In this document: in pieces, positions 8,724 through 16,175 of the stretch
Numbering within the stretch: position 1 is the first letter of the stretch
How the letters are laid out: every line of letters starts with the position of its first letter
DNA from: a virus
Length of the DNA: 40,521 bases
IMG/VR virus record: IMGVR_UViG_3300045922_000337
Span: 1-40,521 of that record
Reading direction: 5' to 3' (one strand)
Notes under the pieces: model-generated
What the model was told of the DNA's origin: nothing
Databases searched by the model: none
Seen by the model: only the letters and a program-made list of their open reading frames with translations
Program-made: the position numbers and the translations under genes

Positions 8724-9409
8724 AGAAAGACCAAGTGAATTGGGACAATAAATTCTCGGTCAATTGGGATCATGCAATGGCAACTCATCGCGTTCCGTTC
8801 CGTTGGTGGTCGATCAAGGATTTTTGCCGTCCGCTTCCTGAAATCTCAGATATCGAATGGGAAGCCCAATACGACAACGACATCGAAAAGGGAAAGCAAA
8901 CCTGCCGAGAATTACCTCCTGCGCTCGAAAGCATCTTTGATCGGTTGCAGTATGGCGCTTTCAAGTTTGTCCACTATTTTGGTGGTATTCTCCACTCTGA
9001 TCCGACCCGACACGGGGCCGGATTGCATCGCATGAATTCCGGTGGGTGGTTGCAAGTTCATCTTGATTACAACCGACACCCAAAACTTCCTAACTTTGCC
9101 CGTCGGTTGAATGCAATCCTCTTCCTCCATCACCGGTGGGAACCCGAATGGGGTGGACGACTACTCCTCTGCAATGCACAGGGCGAAGCTATCCAGAAGA
9201 TCGATCCTCTTCCCGGTCGGCTCGTGATCTTCGAGACCAGTGATATATCCTTTCATGGCGTTGAAGAAATCTCGAAGGATGCCGAACCCCGAATCTCTCT
9301 CGCCACATATTTCCTCGGAGAAGCTCGTCCCGAAGAGACTCGGCTTCGGGCGATGTTCCTCCCAAATCGTAACACCCCTTACGCCCCCAAAGAAGTCCGC
9401 TTACCATGA
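8696..9409 (+). CDS. 2-oxoglutarate/Fe(II)-dependent oxygenase
   Basis: The 237-residue product fits the 2OG-Fe(II) oxygenase superfamily (prolyl 4-hydroxylase-like, PF13640 type). These enzymes hydroxylate a substrate using oxygen, 2-oxoglutarate and iron. The iron ligands are visible as H122 and D124 (VHLDYNRHP) and H187 (ISFHGVEE), with R199 as the likely 2OG anchor (RISLATYF). The ATG at 8696 has GAGGAA upstream; an ATG at 8720 overlapping the glycosyltransferase stop (ATGA) is an alternative. The substrate may be the glycan or protein handled by its neighbours. The C-terminus overlaps the methyltransferase start as ATGA. Confidence 0.85.
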   Translation: MEATATIPMKKDQVNWDNKFSVNWDHAMATHRVPFRWWSIKDFCRPLPEISDIEWEAQYDNDIEKGKQTCRELPPALESIFDRLQYGAFKFVHYFGGILHSDPTRHGAGLHRMNSGGWLQVHLDYNRHPKLPNFARRLNAILFLHHRWEPEWGGRLLLCNAQGEAIQKIDPLPGRLVIFETSDISFHGVEEISKDAEPRISLATYFLGEARPEETRLRAMFLPNRNTPYAPKEVRLP

Positions 9410-10065
9410 TCTGCCGATTCTGCCATTCACAAAACCATTCCTTGCTCTGGGTAGATCGAGATAACGGAAACTGGTATCGCTGCGATCATTGTGGCTCACA
9501 CAATTCGACACACCCCTATCGAGCCGAGCAGTACGAAACGCTTGATCTTACCCCTGTAGGTCGAAGGGAATCCTTCCAAGCCCCGGCGGATTGGTTTGGT
9601 CATTATGCCCACCTTGCACCAACTCGGGATTTTCTCGATGTGGGATTTGGTGACGACATAATGATGTCGGTCATGCAAGAAAAGGGTTGGTCGGTTCATG
9701 GCTTTGACGTTCACGAATCTCGGAAGTTAGGCCCCCACACGACGATTCACCCTCACTTTACGAGTGCCCTTTTTAGCAATCACTTCGATGCGGTTTTTTG
9801 TTCGCATGTCATTGAGCATGTCGAGCATCCCACCCAATTCCTTGTCGAGCTTCGAGCGGTTTGTCGAGATGGTGGGTTAATCCAACTCCGATGCCCTCGA
9901 CCACAAGTATTCAATCACGATGCGATCTACGCAAAAGGGCATCTCTGTATCCCATCACTTATAGGGTTGGAGTTGGAATTCTTGCGATTGGGTTTAGAAA
10001 TCCTTGATCAACGGGCTGACGATAATCAACAAGAATGGTTACTGCGACGACACGGTAAATTGTAA
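9406..10065 (+). CDS. SAM-dependent methyltransferase with zinc ribbon
   Basis: A 219-residue class I methyltransferase (Methyltransf_23/11-like). An N-terminal zinc ribbon is formed by C3, C6, C26 and C29. The SAM site begins with FLDVGFGDD (76-84), followed by an acidic residue in the next strand (GFDVHES) and the post-II segment FCSHVIEHVEHP (131-142). This architecture is common among sugar and lipid O-methyltransferases of bacterial surface-glycan clusters. It overlaps the oxygenase gene as ATGA and ends the three-gene modification cassette. The substrate cannot be read from the sequence. Confidence 0.85.
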   Translation: MICRFCHSQNHSLLWVDRDNGNWYRCDHCGSHNSTHPYRAEQYETLDLTPVGRRESFQAPADWFGHYAHLAPTRDFLDVGFGDDIMMSVMQEKGWSVHGFDVHESRKLGPHTTIHPHFTSALFSNHFDAVFCSHVIEHVEHPTQFLVELRAVCRDGGLIQLRCPRPQVFNHDAIYAKGHLCIPSLIGLELEFLRLGLEILDQRADDNQQEWLLRRHGKL

Positions 10066-10161
10066 TCAGCACAAATTAACAATAAAACTTACCGAAAATC
10101 TAACACTACCCCTTGCGCCCGCGCAGGTCAAGCGCTATGTTAATACCAACACTAATGAGAG

Positions 10162-10197
10162 GGGTGGAGGATACTTCGCTATCGGTATCCTCCACCC
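10162..10197. repeat. 13-bp perfect hairpin after methyltransferase gene
   Basis: GGGTGGAGGATAC (10162-10174) is exactly complementary to 10185-10197, with a 10-nt loop. No T tract follows on the plus strand, so it may stabilise an mRNA 3' end or act as a pausing structure rather than a simple terminator. Confidence 0.7.
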
Positions 10198-10348
10198 GAG
10201 AGATCCTTTACTAACTACATATCCTTGGAGCGCCAAGCGAGAGAATTGGAACTAAGGCAGGATCAGGAAGCCAAAGACGTTTGGCGGAATGATCTTGAAT
10301 ACATCGTCAAGAACCGAATCGATACGGCTTGACAACAAAACAGCAGGA

Positions 10349-10386
10349 GGGAGTCAGTAGCTTCGGTTACTGGCTCCCTTTCTCAT
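10349..10386 (+). terminator. Rho-independent terminator with UUCG loop
   Basis: A 13-bp stem (10349-10361 with 10366-10378, two G-U pairs) closes a C(UUCG)G tetraloop and is followed by TTTCTCATTT. It should end transcription of the modification cassette before the gene at 10531. Confidence 0.85.
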
Positions 10387-10449
10387 TTGATGGGGTGATT
10401 TTTTTGCTTGCCCGCAGATGTGATTAGAGTTGCTGACGTTCCTTTCAAT

Positions 10450-10481
10450 GGGGATCGAAGGCCGTCACCCCTTCGATCCCC
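10450..10481. repeat. 12-bp perfect inverted repeat upstream of zinc-finger gene
   Basis: GGGGATCGAAGG (10450-10461) pairs with 10470-10481 around an 8-nt loop. It lies 50-80 bp before the start at 10531, so an operator or a 5' mRNA structure is possible. Confidence 0.65.
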
Positions 10482-10530
10482 TACACGAATTCCCCCGTGC
10501 ATTTCCATTATACGTCATGGCGTGTAAAAA

Positions 10531-11295
10531 ATGAACTGTTTTGGTTGTGGCGCTCGAAATTTCGATGCCGGAAATCACTATAAAGAACTCGGCTTATGTC
10601 TCTGGTGTGAACAAGACTCCATTATTCTTGCACGCCGAATTGATGATATTCAATTCGAGAAAGAAAATCCTCCTTTTACGTGTGCTCATTGTGGCGAGTT
10701 AAGTCATTTTCGTGGTCGTCAATTCTCTTTCTTTGGCATGTGTGATACCTGTCGTGATGATGTTGGCATTGTGTGCAACGAACTGCGATTGCGAAGATTG
10801 AAATGCCGACCGGCTCAACCAACTCATTACCCACCGGGAAGTGCTGGCAAAATCCTTGTGATGCAAGAACGCTACGAGCAAGGTCAGGAACTCTTTGCCG
10901 ATGGCGATGCCGATATGTCTGGAGCGGTTGCAAGCACAGATCCCGAACTTCCGGAATCTCAACTCTATGTGGTCACTCCACGAGAAGATGACTCGTGGGC
11001 ATTGGATGAGGATTTGAACGCGGCGAGAGTGGGCATCGAGCGGGACAAGAATCGCCGCTATCGAGCAAGGCCGTATTGGTGTGGCCGAAAGCATAACCTC
11101 GGGAGCTTCTTGACAGAGCAAGAGGCAGCGACGGCTATCGTAGGTTTTTGGTTAAATCACTTCGGATTGTTTTGGCGACACCGTCACTCGGCTCCTTTGT
11201 GGGTCGGGGATCGGATGGTCGGCGGGGCTCGCAAAGAAAGACGTGTTCCACGTAAACGAAAACCCAATCCCGATCAGCAATACATCTGGAATTAA
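10531..11295 (+). CDS. Zinc-finger protein with AP2-like DNA-binding C-terminus
   Basis: A 254-residue protein. The N-terminal 85 residues carry repeated CxxC pairs (C3/C6, C23/C26, C50/C53, C71/C74), i.e. two zinc knuckles. The middle is acidic. Residues about 175-215 (RRYRARPYW, GRKHNLGSFLTEQEAATA) match the pattern of the AP2 DNA-binding domain found in phage HNH endonucleases and in integrases. The C-terminus is very basic. No HNH motif is present, so I infer a regulator or a homing-nuclease relative without its catalytic domain. It stands alone between a terminator and a promoter. Its ATG overlaps a tiny upstream ORF as ATGA. Confidence 0.6.
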   Translation: MNCFGCGARNFDAGNHYKELGLCLWCEQDSIILARRIDDIQFEKENPPFTCAHCGELSHFRGRQFSFFGMCDTCRDDVGIVCNELRLRRLKCRPAQPTHYPPGSAGKILVMQERYEQGQELFADGDADMSGAVASTDPELPESQLYVVTPREDDSWALDEDLNAARVGIERDKNRRYRARPYWCGRKHNLGSFLTEQEAATAIVGFWLNHFGLFWRHRHSAPLWVGDRMVGGARKERRVPRKRKPNPDQQYIWN

Positions 11296-11300
11296 CGATG

Positions 11301-11329
11301 CCCTCGAAGTCTGTTAATTTCGGGGCATG
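11301..11329 (+). promoter_or_regulatory. Leaderless phage promoter for secreted-protein block
   Basis: CCCTCGAA (11301-11308) precedes TTAATTT (11314-11320), CGGGGC and the ATG at 11327; the 6-nt gap is identical to that at 56 and 33376. GCCCTCGAA and TTCGGGGC are near-complementary and flank the -10. TTAACG (11292-11297) lies 17 bp before the hexamer and could act as a -35. Confidence 0.65.
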
Positions 11330-12100
11330 CGATCCATCCTTCTGCTTTTGATTATCTCGCATTGTGCATGGGGCCAAGTCGGTTCGGACACGCTTCCGAA
11401 ACCTCGACCTGTTGGATCCCCAAAGGCACTTATCCGTGAAGAGGATTCCCTCGGTGGGCCCACATTGATCTTGGCTGGCGAAGTCAGAATCAACGTCGGT
11501 GAATTCGGATTCGTGAAAGCCAACACGACTGGGAAGATCGTTCGCTGGAAAGCCGTCGATGCTGGGTTATCCGTGATTCCTTCGGAGTTACTTCGGGACA
11601 CCAAAACGGCGGTAGTGATTGCCAACAAACCCGGACGGTATCGCCTTCATGCTGTGACCGCAGAAGGAGATATTCCCTCGGCGATTATGGAAGTCGTTAT
11701 CGTCGTGGGTGACGTTGTCCCGCCCGGCCCCGATCCGAAGCCACCGGAACCAGTTCCCGACGATCCGTTGACGAGCAAACTTAAAAAGGCTTTCGACTCC
11801 GACCGATCCCTTGCGGATTCCGCCAAGCATCTCGCCACGCTTGCAGGGTTCTACGAAGCGATGGCAAACCATACCAAGGGCACAAGCGCGAAGACCGTAG
11901 GGGAATTGCTCGCCGATTATCGGGCTGCTATCCCCACCGTGTTACCCGACGGTTCCATCCCTGCACTGCGAAGGGCTTGCGGGGAAGAGATTGCCTTACT
12001 TGTTGGAGATGATCCCGAAGCCCTACTCGATCCGACCTTGCGCCCGAAACTCGTTGACCTGTTTACCCGTATTCAAACTTCGTTGAAGAAAATCAAATGA
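11327..12100 (+). CDS. Secreted protein with Ig-like domain and proline linker
   Basis: A 257-residue protein with a clear signal peptide (MRSILLLLIISHCAWG, cleavage probably before QVGS). Residues about 45-125 look like a beta-sandwich, Ig-like domain (KPGRYRLHAVTAEGD, then MEVVIVVGDV). A proline-rich linker (VPPGPDPKPPEPVP) leads to a helical domain of about 110 residues. This layout is frequent in planctomycete secreted proteins and is one reason for the host guess. It starts a block of exported products and overlaps the C1 peptidase gene as ATGA. Function unknown; an envelope or lysis-related role is inferred from context only. Confidence 0.6.
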   Translation: MRSILLLLIISHCAWGQVGSDTLPKPRPVGSPKALIREEDSLGGPTLILAGEVRINVGEFGFVKANTTGKIVRWKAVDAGLSVIPSELLRDTKTAVVIANKPGRYRLHAVTAEGDIPSAIMEVVIVVGDVVPPGPDPKPPEPVPDDPLTSKLKKAFDSDRSLADSAKHLATLAGFYEAMANHTKGTSAKTVGELLADYRAAIPTVLPDGSIPALRRACGEEIALLVGDDPEALLDPTLRPKLVDLFTRIQTSLKKIK

Positions 12101-13482
12101 GCACCCCAGACGTACCTACACCCACACCCGACCCGAAGCCGGAGAATCTTTCTCGTTGGGCTCCGATTTTTGCTTACCTTGTGCGATTGCTTCCCTTGAA
12201 CTGGAAGGCAATCATCTGGTGGTTAGTGGCCTCGGTGGGTATCACCAGTTGGAATTGCATCACGAAAAAACAAGGTGACGATGCAATCCCTATTCCACCG
12301 GCTCCGATTCCCGAGTGGCCTACGGGTTGGATTGCACCGACGGAGGAAGACCTGAAGCTCGTAAGTCAGATTCTGCCTCATCCCTACTTTGCCGATACCG
12401 AAGCAGGGAAGACCGATCTTGCCAAAGACTTCGAGAAGGGCGATGTGTTGCTCTATCGGCTCGCTGCGAAAGGGCGTGGGGTGAAAGTTTGGCCCACGCT
12501 CGATCAAGGCCCGTTGGGTTCTTGTGTGGCCTTTGGTGGGGCAGGGGCTATCGAGACCTTAATTGCTCTTCTCGTGGCTCTCAAAAAATCCACGTTCGAT
12601 CCACAGATTCAAATCTCGACTGAGGTTCTCTATGGTGGCTCTCGGATTCAAGTGGGTAAAAAGAAAGTCGATCCTCGCGCTCCCTTCCCAAAAGAAGGGT
12701 CGACGGGATCGTGGCTTGCAATCTGGCTTTCGACAGGGGGAGCTGTGGCTCGTGGGAAGTACGGCGAATATGACCTGAGCAAGTATGACGTGGAGCTATG
12801 CCGACGTTGGGGAGATCAGGGTGTTCCCAAAGAGATTCAAGAGATCGCCAAGAAGAACCTCATCACTTGCACGAAGGTTGCCAATGCCGATGAAGCCGAA
12901 AAAGCAATTCGACAGGGCTACCCCATGTTCGTGTGTTCTGATGTGGGGTTTGGCCCACTCCAAGGGAAATCCATTCGGGATTCGGAAGGGTATCTTCGAC
13001 CTCAAGGAAGTTGGGGGCATTGCATGTACATCTCGGGATACCGAGAGAACCCTCGACCGGCGTTCTTGATCGTGAACTCGTGGATTGCAACAGGCTCGCA
13101 ATCGTGGGTAGGTGGGCCCAAAGGAGCTCAGTATCCCGATATTCCCGATGGGGGATTCTGGGCCGAACGATCCGTTGTCGATGGCATGCTCCGACAAAAC
13201 GACTCTTACGCTGTTTCCGATGTGAAGGGTTTTCCTCGCAAGAAACTTCGCGTAGAAGACTGGATCGTAGTTGCGCCTACCCCGCCTGTGCGCAATGCTG
13301 AACTCGAACCAAACTCCAAGATCGCTACTGCACAAAGGAACGTGCCATGCGATTCTGGCTTTTCTTGCTGTCCGCTCTCTCCACGGGATGTTGTTTCTCG
13401 GAATCCCATCGACATCAACACTTTCCGGCTCCGTCGGTTCTCAATCCGACCTATCCAATCAACGACGACAAGCCTGTTCTAA
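12097..13482 (+). CDS. Membrane-anchored C1 (papain-like) cysteine peptidase
   Basis: A 461-residue protein with an N-terminal proline-rich tail, a transmembrane anchor (about 24-52, rich in W, L and I) and a papain-family domain. The papain signature is exact: DQGPLGSCVAF gives Q137 (oxyanion) and C143 (nucleophile); H308 lies in SWGHCMYISGY and N327 in FLIVNSW. The catalytic triad is complete, so an active peptidase is expected, probably facing the periplasm. Such a gene is unusual in a phage late block; it could cut envelope protein at lysis or process a surface protein. The last 45 residues overlap, out of frame, the lipoprotein gene at 13347 and look less conserved. Confidence 0.85.
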   Translation: MSTPDVPTPTPDPKPENLSRWAPIFAYLVRLLPLNWKAIIWWLVASVGITSWNCITKKQGDDAIPIPPAPIPEWPTGWIAPTEEDLKLVSQILPHPYFADTEAGKTDLAKDFEKGDVLLYRLAAKGRGVKVWPTLDQGPLGSCVAFGGAGAIETLIALLVALKKSTFDPQIQISTEVLYGGSRIQVGKKKVDPRAPFPKEGSTGSWLAIWLSTGGAVARGKYGEYDLSKYDVELCRRWGDQGVPKEIQEIAKKNLITCTKVANADEAEKAIRQGYPMFVCSDVGFGPLQGKSIRDSEGYLRPQGSWGHCMYISGYRENPRPAFLIVNSWIATGSQSWVGGPKGAQYPDIPDGGFWAERSVVDGMLRQNDSYAVSDVKGFPRKKLRVEDWIVVAPTPPVRNAELEPNSKIATAQRNVPCDSGFSCCPLSPRDVVSRNPIDINTFRLRRFSIRPIQSTTTSLF

Positions 13483-13619
13483 GACCAGTTCCCGAATTGC
13501 CCACGAAACCGGCTCCTCCAAGATCGATTCCTTCGAGTGCTCCCCTCTTGCTTCCGCAGACCATTGGTGATGACGATCCCCCTCGCCCGTATGGGGGGAT
13601 TAAAGTCAATGGGCAATGA
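13347..13619 (+). CDS. Small proline-rich lipoprotein, Rz1-like
   Basis: A 90-residue protein with its own ribosome site (AAGGA, 7 nt before the ATG). The N-terminus MRFWLFLLSALSTGCC is a lipoprotein-type signal with a Cys at 15, although the lipobox is imperfect. The mature part is proline-rich (PVPELPTKPAPPR). Its first 136 bp overlap the 3' end of the peptidase gene in another frame. Short proline-rich outer-membrane lipoproteins overlapping an inner-membrane partner are the hallmark of Rz/Rz1 spanins, so a spanin-like lysis role is plausible but not shown. Confidence 0.6.
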   Translation: MRFWLFLLSALSTGCCFSESHRHQHFPAPSVLNPTYPINDDKPVLRPVPELPTKPAPPRSIPSSAPLLLPQTIGDDDPPRPYGGIKVNGQ

Positions 13620-13732
13620 AAGACGTTTGCCAACTCTTGCTCGTGATGTTGCTCCTGCTTTGTTGTGCGGGTTGCTGTGGGTGGGGTGACAAATGGCTCT
13701 ACGTGTTCATTCGACCCTTTCAGGGGAAGTGA
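13616..13732 (+). CDS. 38-residue hydrophobic cysteine-rich protein
   Basis: A small gene whose ATG overlaps the preceding stop as ATGA. The product starts MKDVCQLLLVMLLLLCCAGC and ends with a short basic tail (FIRPFQGK). It has one membrane segment or a lipoprotein signal (Cys 20). The coupling to its neighbours supports translation. Possible holin-like or spanin-partner role in the lysis/envelope block; no family is recognised. Confidence 0.5.
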   Translation: MKDVCQLLLVMLLLLCCAGCCGWGDKWLYVFIRPFQGK

Positions 13733-13739
13733 GGTTCAA

Positions 13740-14468
13740 GTGAGTTTGGTTGCTAAAATCTGTGCCCTTCCCCCCGATATCCTTCGGGAGATATTTGTGG
13801 GGACTGTGTTTGCCTCGTTGCTTTGGGGGTGCGATCCTGCCAAGACTCGCGGACAGGATGCAACCATTAAATCGGCTCTGGCCTTGGCTGAAGCCCAGCG
13901 AGAACGAGAAGCCCTGACTAAGGCTCGACAAGAGAATCCCTGTCTTGACGACAAGGTGAAGTCTGTGGAGCTTGCGAAGAAAACAGGTCGAATGCTCGTG
14001 TGGTGGGTGGGAATGGATTGCTGCGAATTACCCGCCTTGCGGGTGGGCTTACAGGATGCGATCCATTGTCACTGCGACGATGTGAAAGGAGATAAGACTC
14101 CGAGGGTGATCGTGTTTGACCCGACGGACTTCTCAATCGCGAAGCGTTGGACGAAGCCTGCCATCAAGGGAAAAGAGACTGCCGACGAAATGAAGCAGTG
14201 GTGGGGTGACAAGAAGAAAGTTGGGGCTGCCGAGATGGAGAAAGTTTCTCGACGAGTAGCACCCAGTTCTCCGTATCGAGGGCCTGCTAGAGACGATCTG
14301 GATCGTGAACCATCAGGGCCAGCAATGATTCCCTTTCGTGGAACGGGTGAACCGATACCGGGATTTCCCTTCGAGGATCGTTCAAGCATTCCAAGACAGT
14401 TCATTCCACAACAGACTTACCGACCGGTTGTGATACCGTCTTTCGGTGGGCCTGATTGCCCAACTTGA
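13740..14468 (+). CDS. Putative lipoprotein with thioredoxin-like domain
   Basis: The start is taken as GTG at 13740 (GAGG 5 nt upstream), directly after the 38-residue gene; the open frame runs further back but would overlap two genes. The 242-residue product has a signal segment (IFVGTVFASLLWGC) with a lipoprotein-type Cys. A charged helix follows, then KTGRMLVWWVGMDCCELPALR, which recalls the first half of a thioredoxin fold with a CC in place of CxxC. The C-terminus is rich in Pro, Arg and Ser. Proteins with this layout are, to my knowledge, common in planctomycetes. Redox or envelope role unproven. Confidence 0.5.
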   Translation: MSLVAKICALPPDILREIFVGTVFASLLWGCDPAKTRGQDATIKSALALAEAQREREALTKARQENPCLDDKVKSVELAKKTGRMLVWWVGMDCCELPALRVGLQDAIHCHCDDVKGDKTPRVIVFDPTDFSIAKRWTKPAIKGKETADEMKQWWGDKKKVGAAEMEKVSRRVAPSSPYRGPARDDLDREPSGPAMIPFRGTGEPIPGFPFEDRSSIPRQFIPQQTYRPVVIPSFGGPDCPT

Positions 14469-14628
14469 AGGTAGTTTTATCCCATCCGTGCGATGGGTTG
14501 GACAACAAGAAACATGATGCTCAACGCAAGGTCTTGGAGGGAGAGTTGAAGGCAATTGGCAACAAAAAGATCTGCCCGATTAGCTCCGCTACACTGCGGC
14601 ATTCACAATTACTCAGGAGATTCCGAAC
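14469..14628 (+). other. Short intergenic region with weak hairpin and promoter-like site
   Basis: CCCATC (14481-14486) pairs with GATGGG (14492-14497) and is followed by TTGG, a weak terminator. CCGC, TACACT (14590-14595), GCGG forms a small inverted repeat around a possible -10, 34 bp before the ATG at 14629, which has CAGGAGA as ribosome site. Confidence 0.4.
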
Positions 14629-14964
14629 ATGGCTGCTATTGCTGAACTCAAATCCAAAATTGAATTCTGGTTTGATCGACTCGAAGTGCGGGTCAAGCCG
14701 ATACTCTTCTTCAACGGCTACTACTTCAAGGCACTACGAACCTTCGCGCTGACCAACCTCGATTCGGTGAAAGCCCAGATCGAGGACTTTTTCAACCGAG
14801 GCGACTACGCGGGTCTTGTGGAGTTCCTGCGAGTGTGGGCCAACGGGAACCTTCCGGTCTCGTGGATCATGCGACCCTTTGCCAAGATGTTCTTGAATGC
14901 TCTGGCGGAATGGGCTATCGCTAATCAAAACCAACTCCGTGATGCGATTGGGATGAACCGATGA
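14629..14964 (+). CDS. Small helical protein, unknown
   Basis: A 111-residue soluble protein with a good ribosome site (CAGGAGA, 8 nt). It is aromatic-rich and predicted helical (IEFWFDRLEVRVKPILFF; WANGNLPVSWIMRPFAKMF). No family is recognised. It is coupled (ATGA) to the small membrane protein that follows and closes the secreted/envelope block, so a lysis-associated partner is possible. Confidence 0.5.
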   Translation: MAAIAELKSKIEFWFDRLEVRVKPILFFNGYYFKALRTFALTNLDSVKAQIEDFFNRGDYAGLVEFLRVWANGNLPVSWIMRPFAKMFLNALAEWAIANQNQLRDAIGMNR

Positions 14965-15134
14965 AAATCAACGGCAAAAAGGTCAACTGGGACGAAGAGT
15001 ACCAACGTCTTGCCGAGAAGCTCGACGAAGAGAAACGATCCTCTATCGGCTGTCTCGGATCGGCCTTTTTGCTGGCTGTCGGTTGTGTGATTGGCATTTT
15101 CTGGCGAGAAGTGTTTCGCTTTCTTTTCGGATAG
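14961..15134 (+). CDS. 57-residue single-span membrane protein
   Basis: The ATG overlaps the preceding stop (ATGA). The N-terminal 28 residues are highly charged (KVNWDEEYQRLAEKLDEEKR). One transmembrane helix follows (GCLGSAFLLAVGCVIGIFW), then a short basic, aromatic tail (REVFRFLFG). Size and topology fit a small holin or a membrane anchor in the lysis block; the sequence gives no family. About 110 bp of apparently non-coding DNA follow before the convergent minus-strand genes. Confidence 0.5.
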   Translation: MKINGKKVNWDEEYQRLAEKLDEEKRSSIGCLGSAFLLAVGCVIGIFWREVFRFLFG

Positions 15135-15246
15135 TCACACCCCACCTTTGAGCAAGTTCCCGCACGGGATCGACACAATTTCCGAACCGACTTGAACGAG
15201 ATGATTTCTTGGCTTACCAGTACTCACACCCACAATCACTCCTCGT

Positions 15247-15915
15247 TTACCGTGATAGGGCATCGGGTGGCGTTCCTAAGCAATGTATTCTGACACGGAT
15301 CATATGTTCCGGTGACTGTTTTTGTCGGTATCGCCACTTATATCTTGGATTCCCATCATCAACACCAATCCAGTCCGCAAGGGTGTCGCGTATACTTTTG
15401 AAAGCATAAGCCAAATTGTCATCGTCAAATTTCTGAGGGCCAAATCGTGTAAAGATCACAACGCATGGCATCGTCACAATTCGGGGGAGCTTATCTAACA
15501 CATCTTGCATCATTTTTTTGATTGCCGTCTTCCGTCGTATAAAAGCCTGTAACTGGCCGCCGATATTCGCTTCGCTGCGAATTCTGATCGGAGCATCAAA
15601 CTCAAGAGTAAACCCATCCCTGCAATCATTAGGTTTTGGCTTTGCGGCTTTCTTTTTTCGTCGCTCTTGTGCATCTGCAAAAGACGGCAAATCCACTCCG
15701 TAAAACTCCGGCTTTTTGAGTGGCTCTGCAATTAACGGCGTTGAATTAAAGTAACCATGCAAAGGAGCGGGCCTTGCGATTTCCGTTGAACCAAATCCTT
15801 TTGCTTCGAGTTGCCGTTTGGCATCAGCACTTAGTAAATCACGGACTTCGGAGTATTTCACATTCCCATTTTCGACCCACTTTATCAACTGTTCGTCGTT
15901 AGGATTGAGACCCAT
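15247..15915 (-). CDS. RusA-family Holliday junction resolvase
   Basis: A 222-residue protein whose C-terminal half matches the RusA pattern: FDDDNLAYAFKSIRDTL supplies D164-D166, N167 and D177, and IGVDD supplies D186-D187. These acidic residues bind metal in RusA, which cuts four-way junctions. The N-terminal 90 residues are an extension with a basic linker (QERRKKKAAKPK), unusual for the family, which is normally about 120 residues. GAGGTGAG precedes the ATG. It is last in the minus-strand early operon with recombination genes and probably resolves replication or recombination intermediates before packaging. Confidence 0.8.
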   Translation of the reverse strand: MGLNPNDEQLIKWVENGNVKYSEVRDLLSADAKRQLEAKGFGSTEIARPAPLHGYFNSTPLIAEPLKKPEFYGVDLPSFADAQERRKKKAAKPKPNDCRDGFTLEFDAPIRIRSEANIGGQLQAFIRRKTAIKKMMQDVLDKLPRIVTMPCVVIFTRFGPQKFDDDNLAYAFKSIRDTLADWIGVDDGNPRYKWRYRQKQSPEHMIRVRIHCLGTPPDALSR

Positions 15916-15923
15916 AACTCACC

Positions 15924-16175
15924 TCATGCTTTCGGTGTTCGATGCTCGCTTTCCGTTCTAACCACAACCCGCCAATCATCGTAATTGCCCGTATGTCCAT
16001 TGCTTTCGAGGATTTCAGCCAGCCCCGAATCTGAGATAATCCCCGTGTGCGTAGTCCCTTGACAGTACCAACCTGACACTCCACGGACAAGTGGCTTCCG
16101 ACATTCAGGGCAGAGCCAACCTCGATTCACACAAACGCTGTGTTCGTCGATGGGGCAGAGTTTCTTTTTTGCCAT
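15924..16175 (-). CDS. Small zinc-ribbon protein
   Basis: The start is placed at 16175 because its ATG overlaps the TAA of the upstream gene (TAATG); the frame is open further but inside that gene. The 83-residue product has C6, C14, C21, C24 and C37, with LCPECRKPL as a zinc knuckle. It probably binds nucleic acid or is a scaffold partner in the replication operon. No family is recognised. Confidence 0.6.
   Translation of the reverse strand: MAKKKLCPIDEHSVCVNRGWLCPECRKPLVRGVSGWYCQGTTHTGIISDSGLAEILESNGHTGNYDDWRVVVRTESEHRTPKA

Larger units (their letters stand above)
10066..10530 (+). other. 465-bp intergenic stretch with three strong hairpins
   Basis: No convincing gene is seen. It starts AT-rich, then holds a 13-bp perfect hairpin (10162-10197), a terminator (10349-10386) and a 12-bp perfect hairpin (10450-10481). 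Between them, about 10225-10332 reads in one frame as a charged helix-like peptide ending at a TGA, but it lacks an ATG or ribosome site and may be a decayed or non-standard small gene. TTATACG at 10508-10514 after CCCCC resembles the phage promoter and precedes a five-codon ORF (10516-10533) whose TGA overlaps the next ATG. Confidence 0.6.

Noticed and set aside
10004-10255. 83-codon ORF after the methyltransferase gene
   Set aside because: Starts inside the methyltransferase in another frame and runs through a perfect hairpin; composition is not protein-like.
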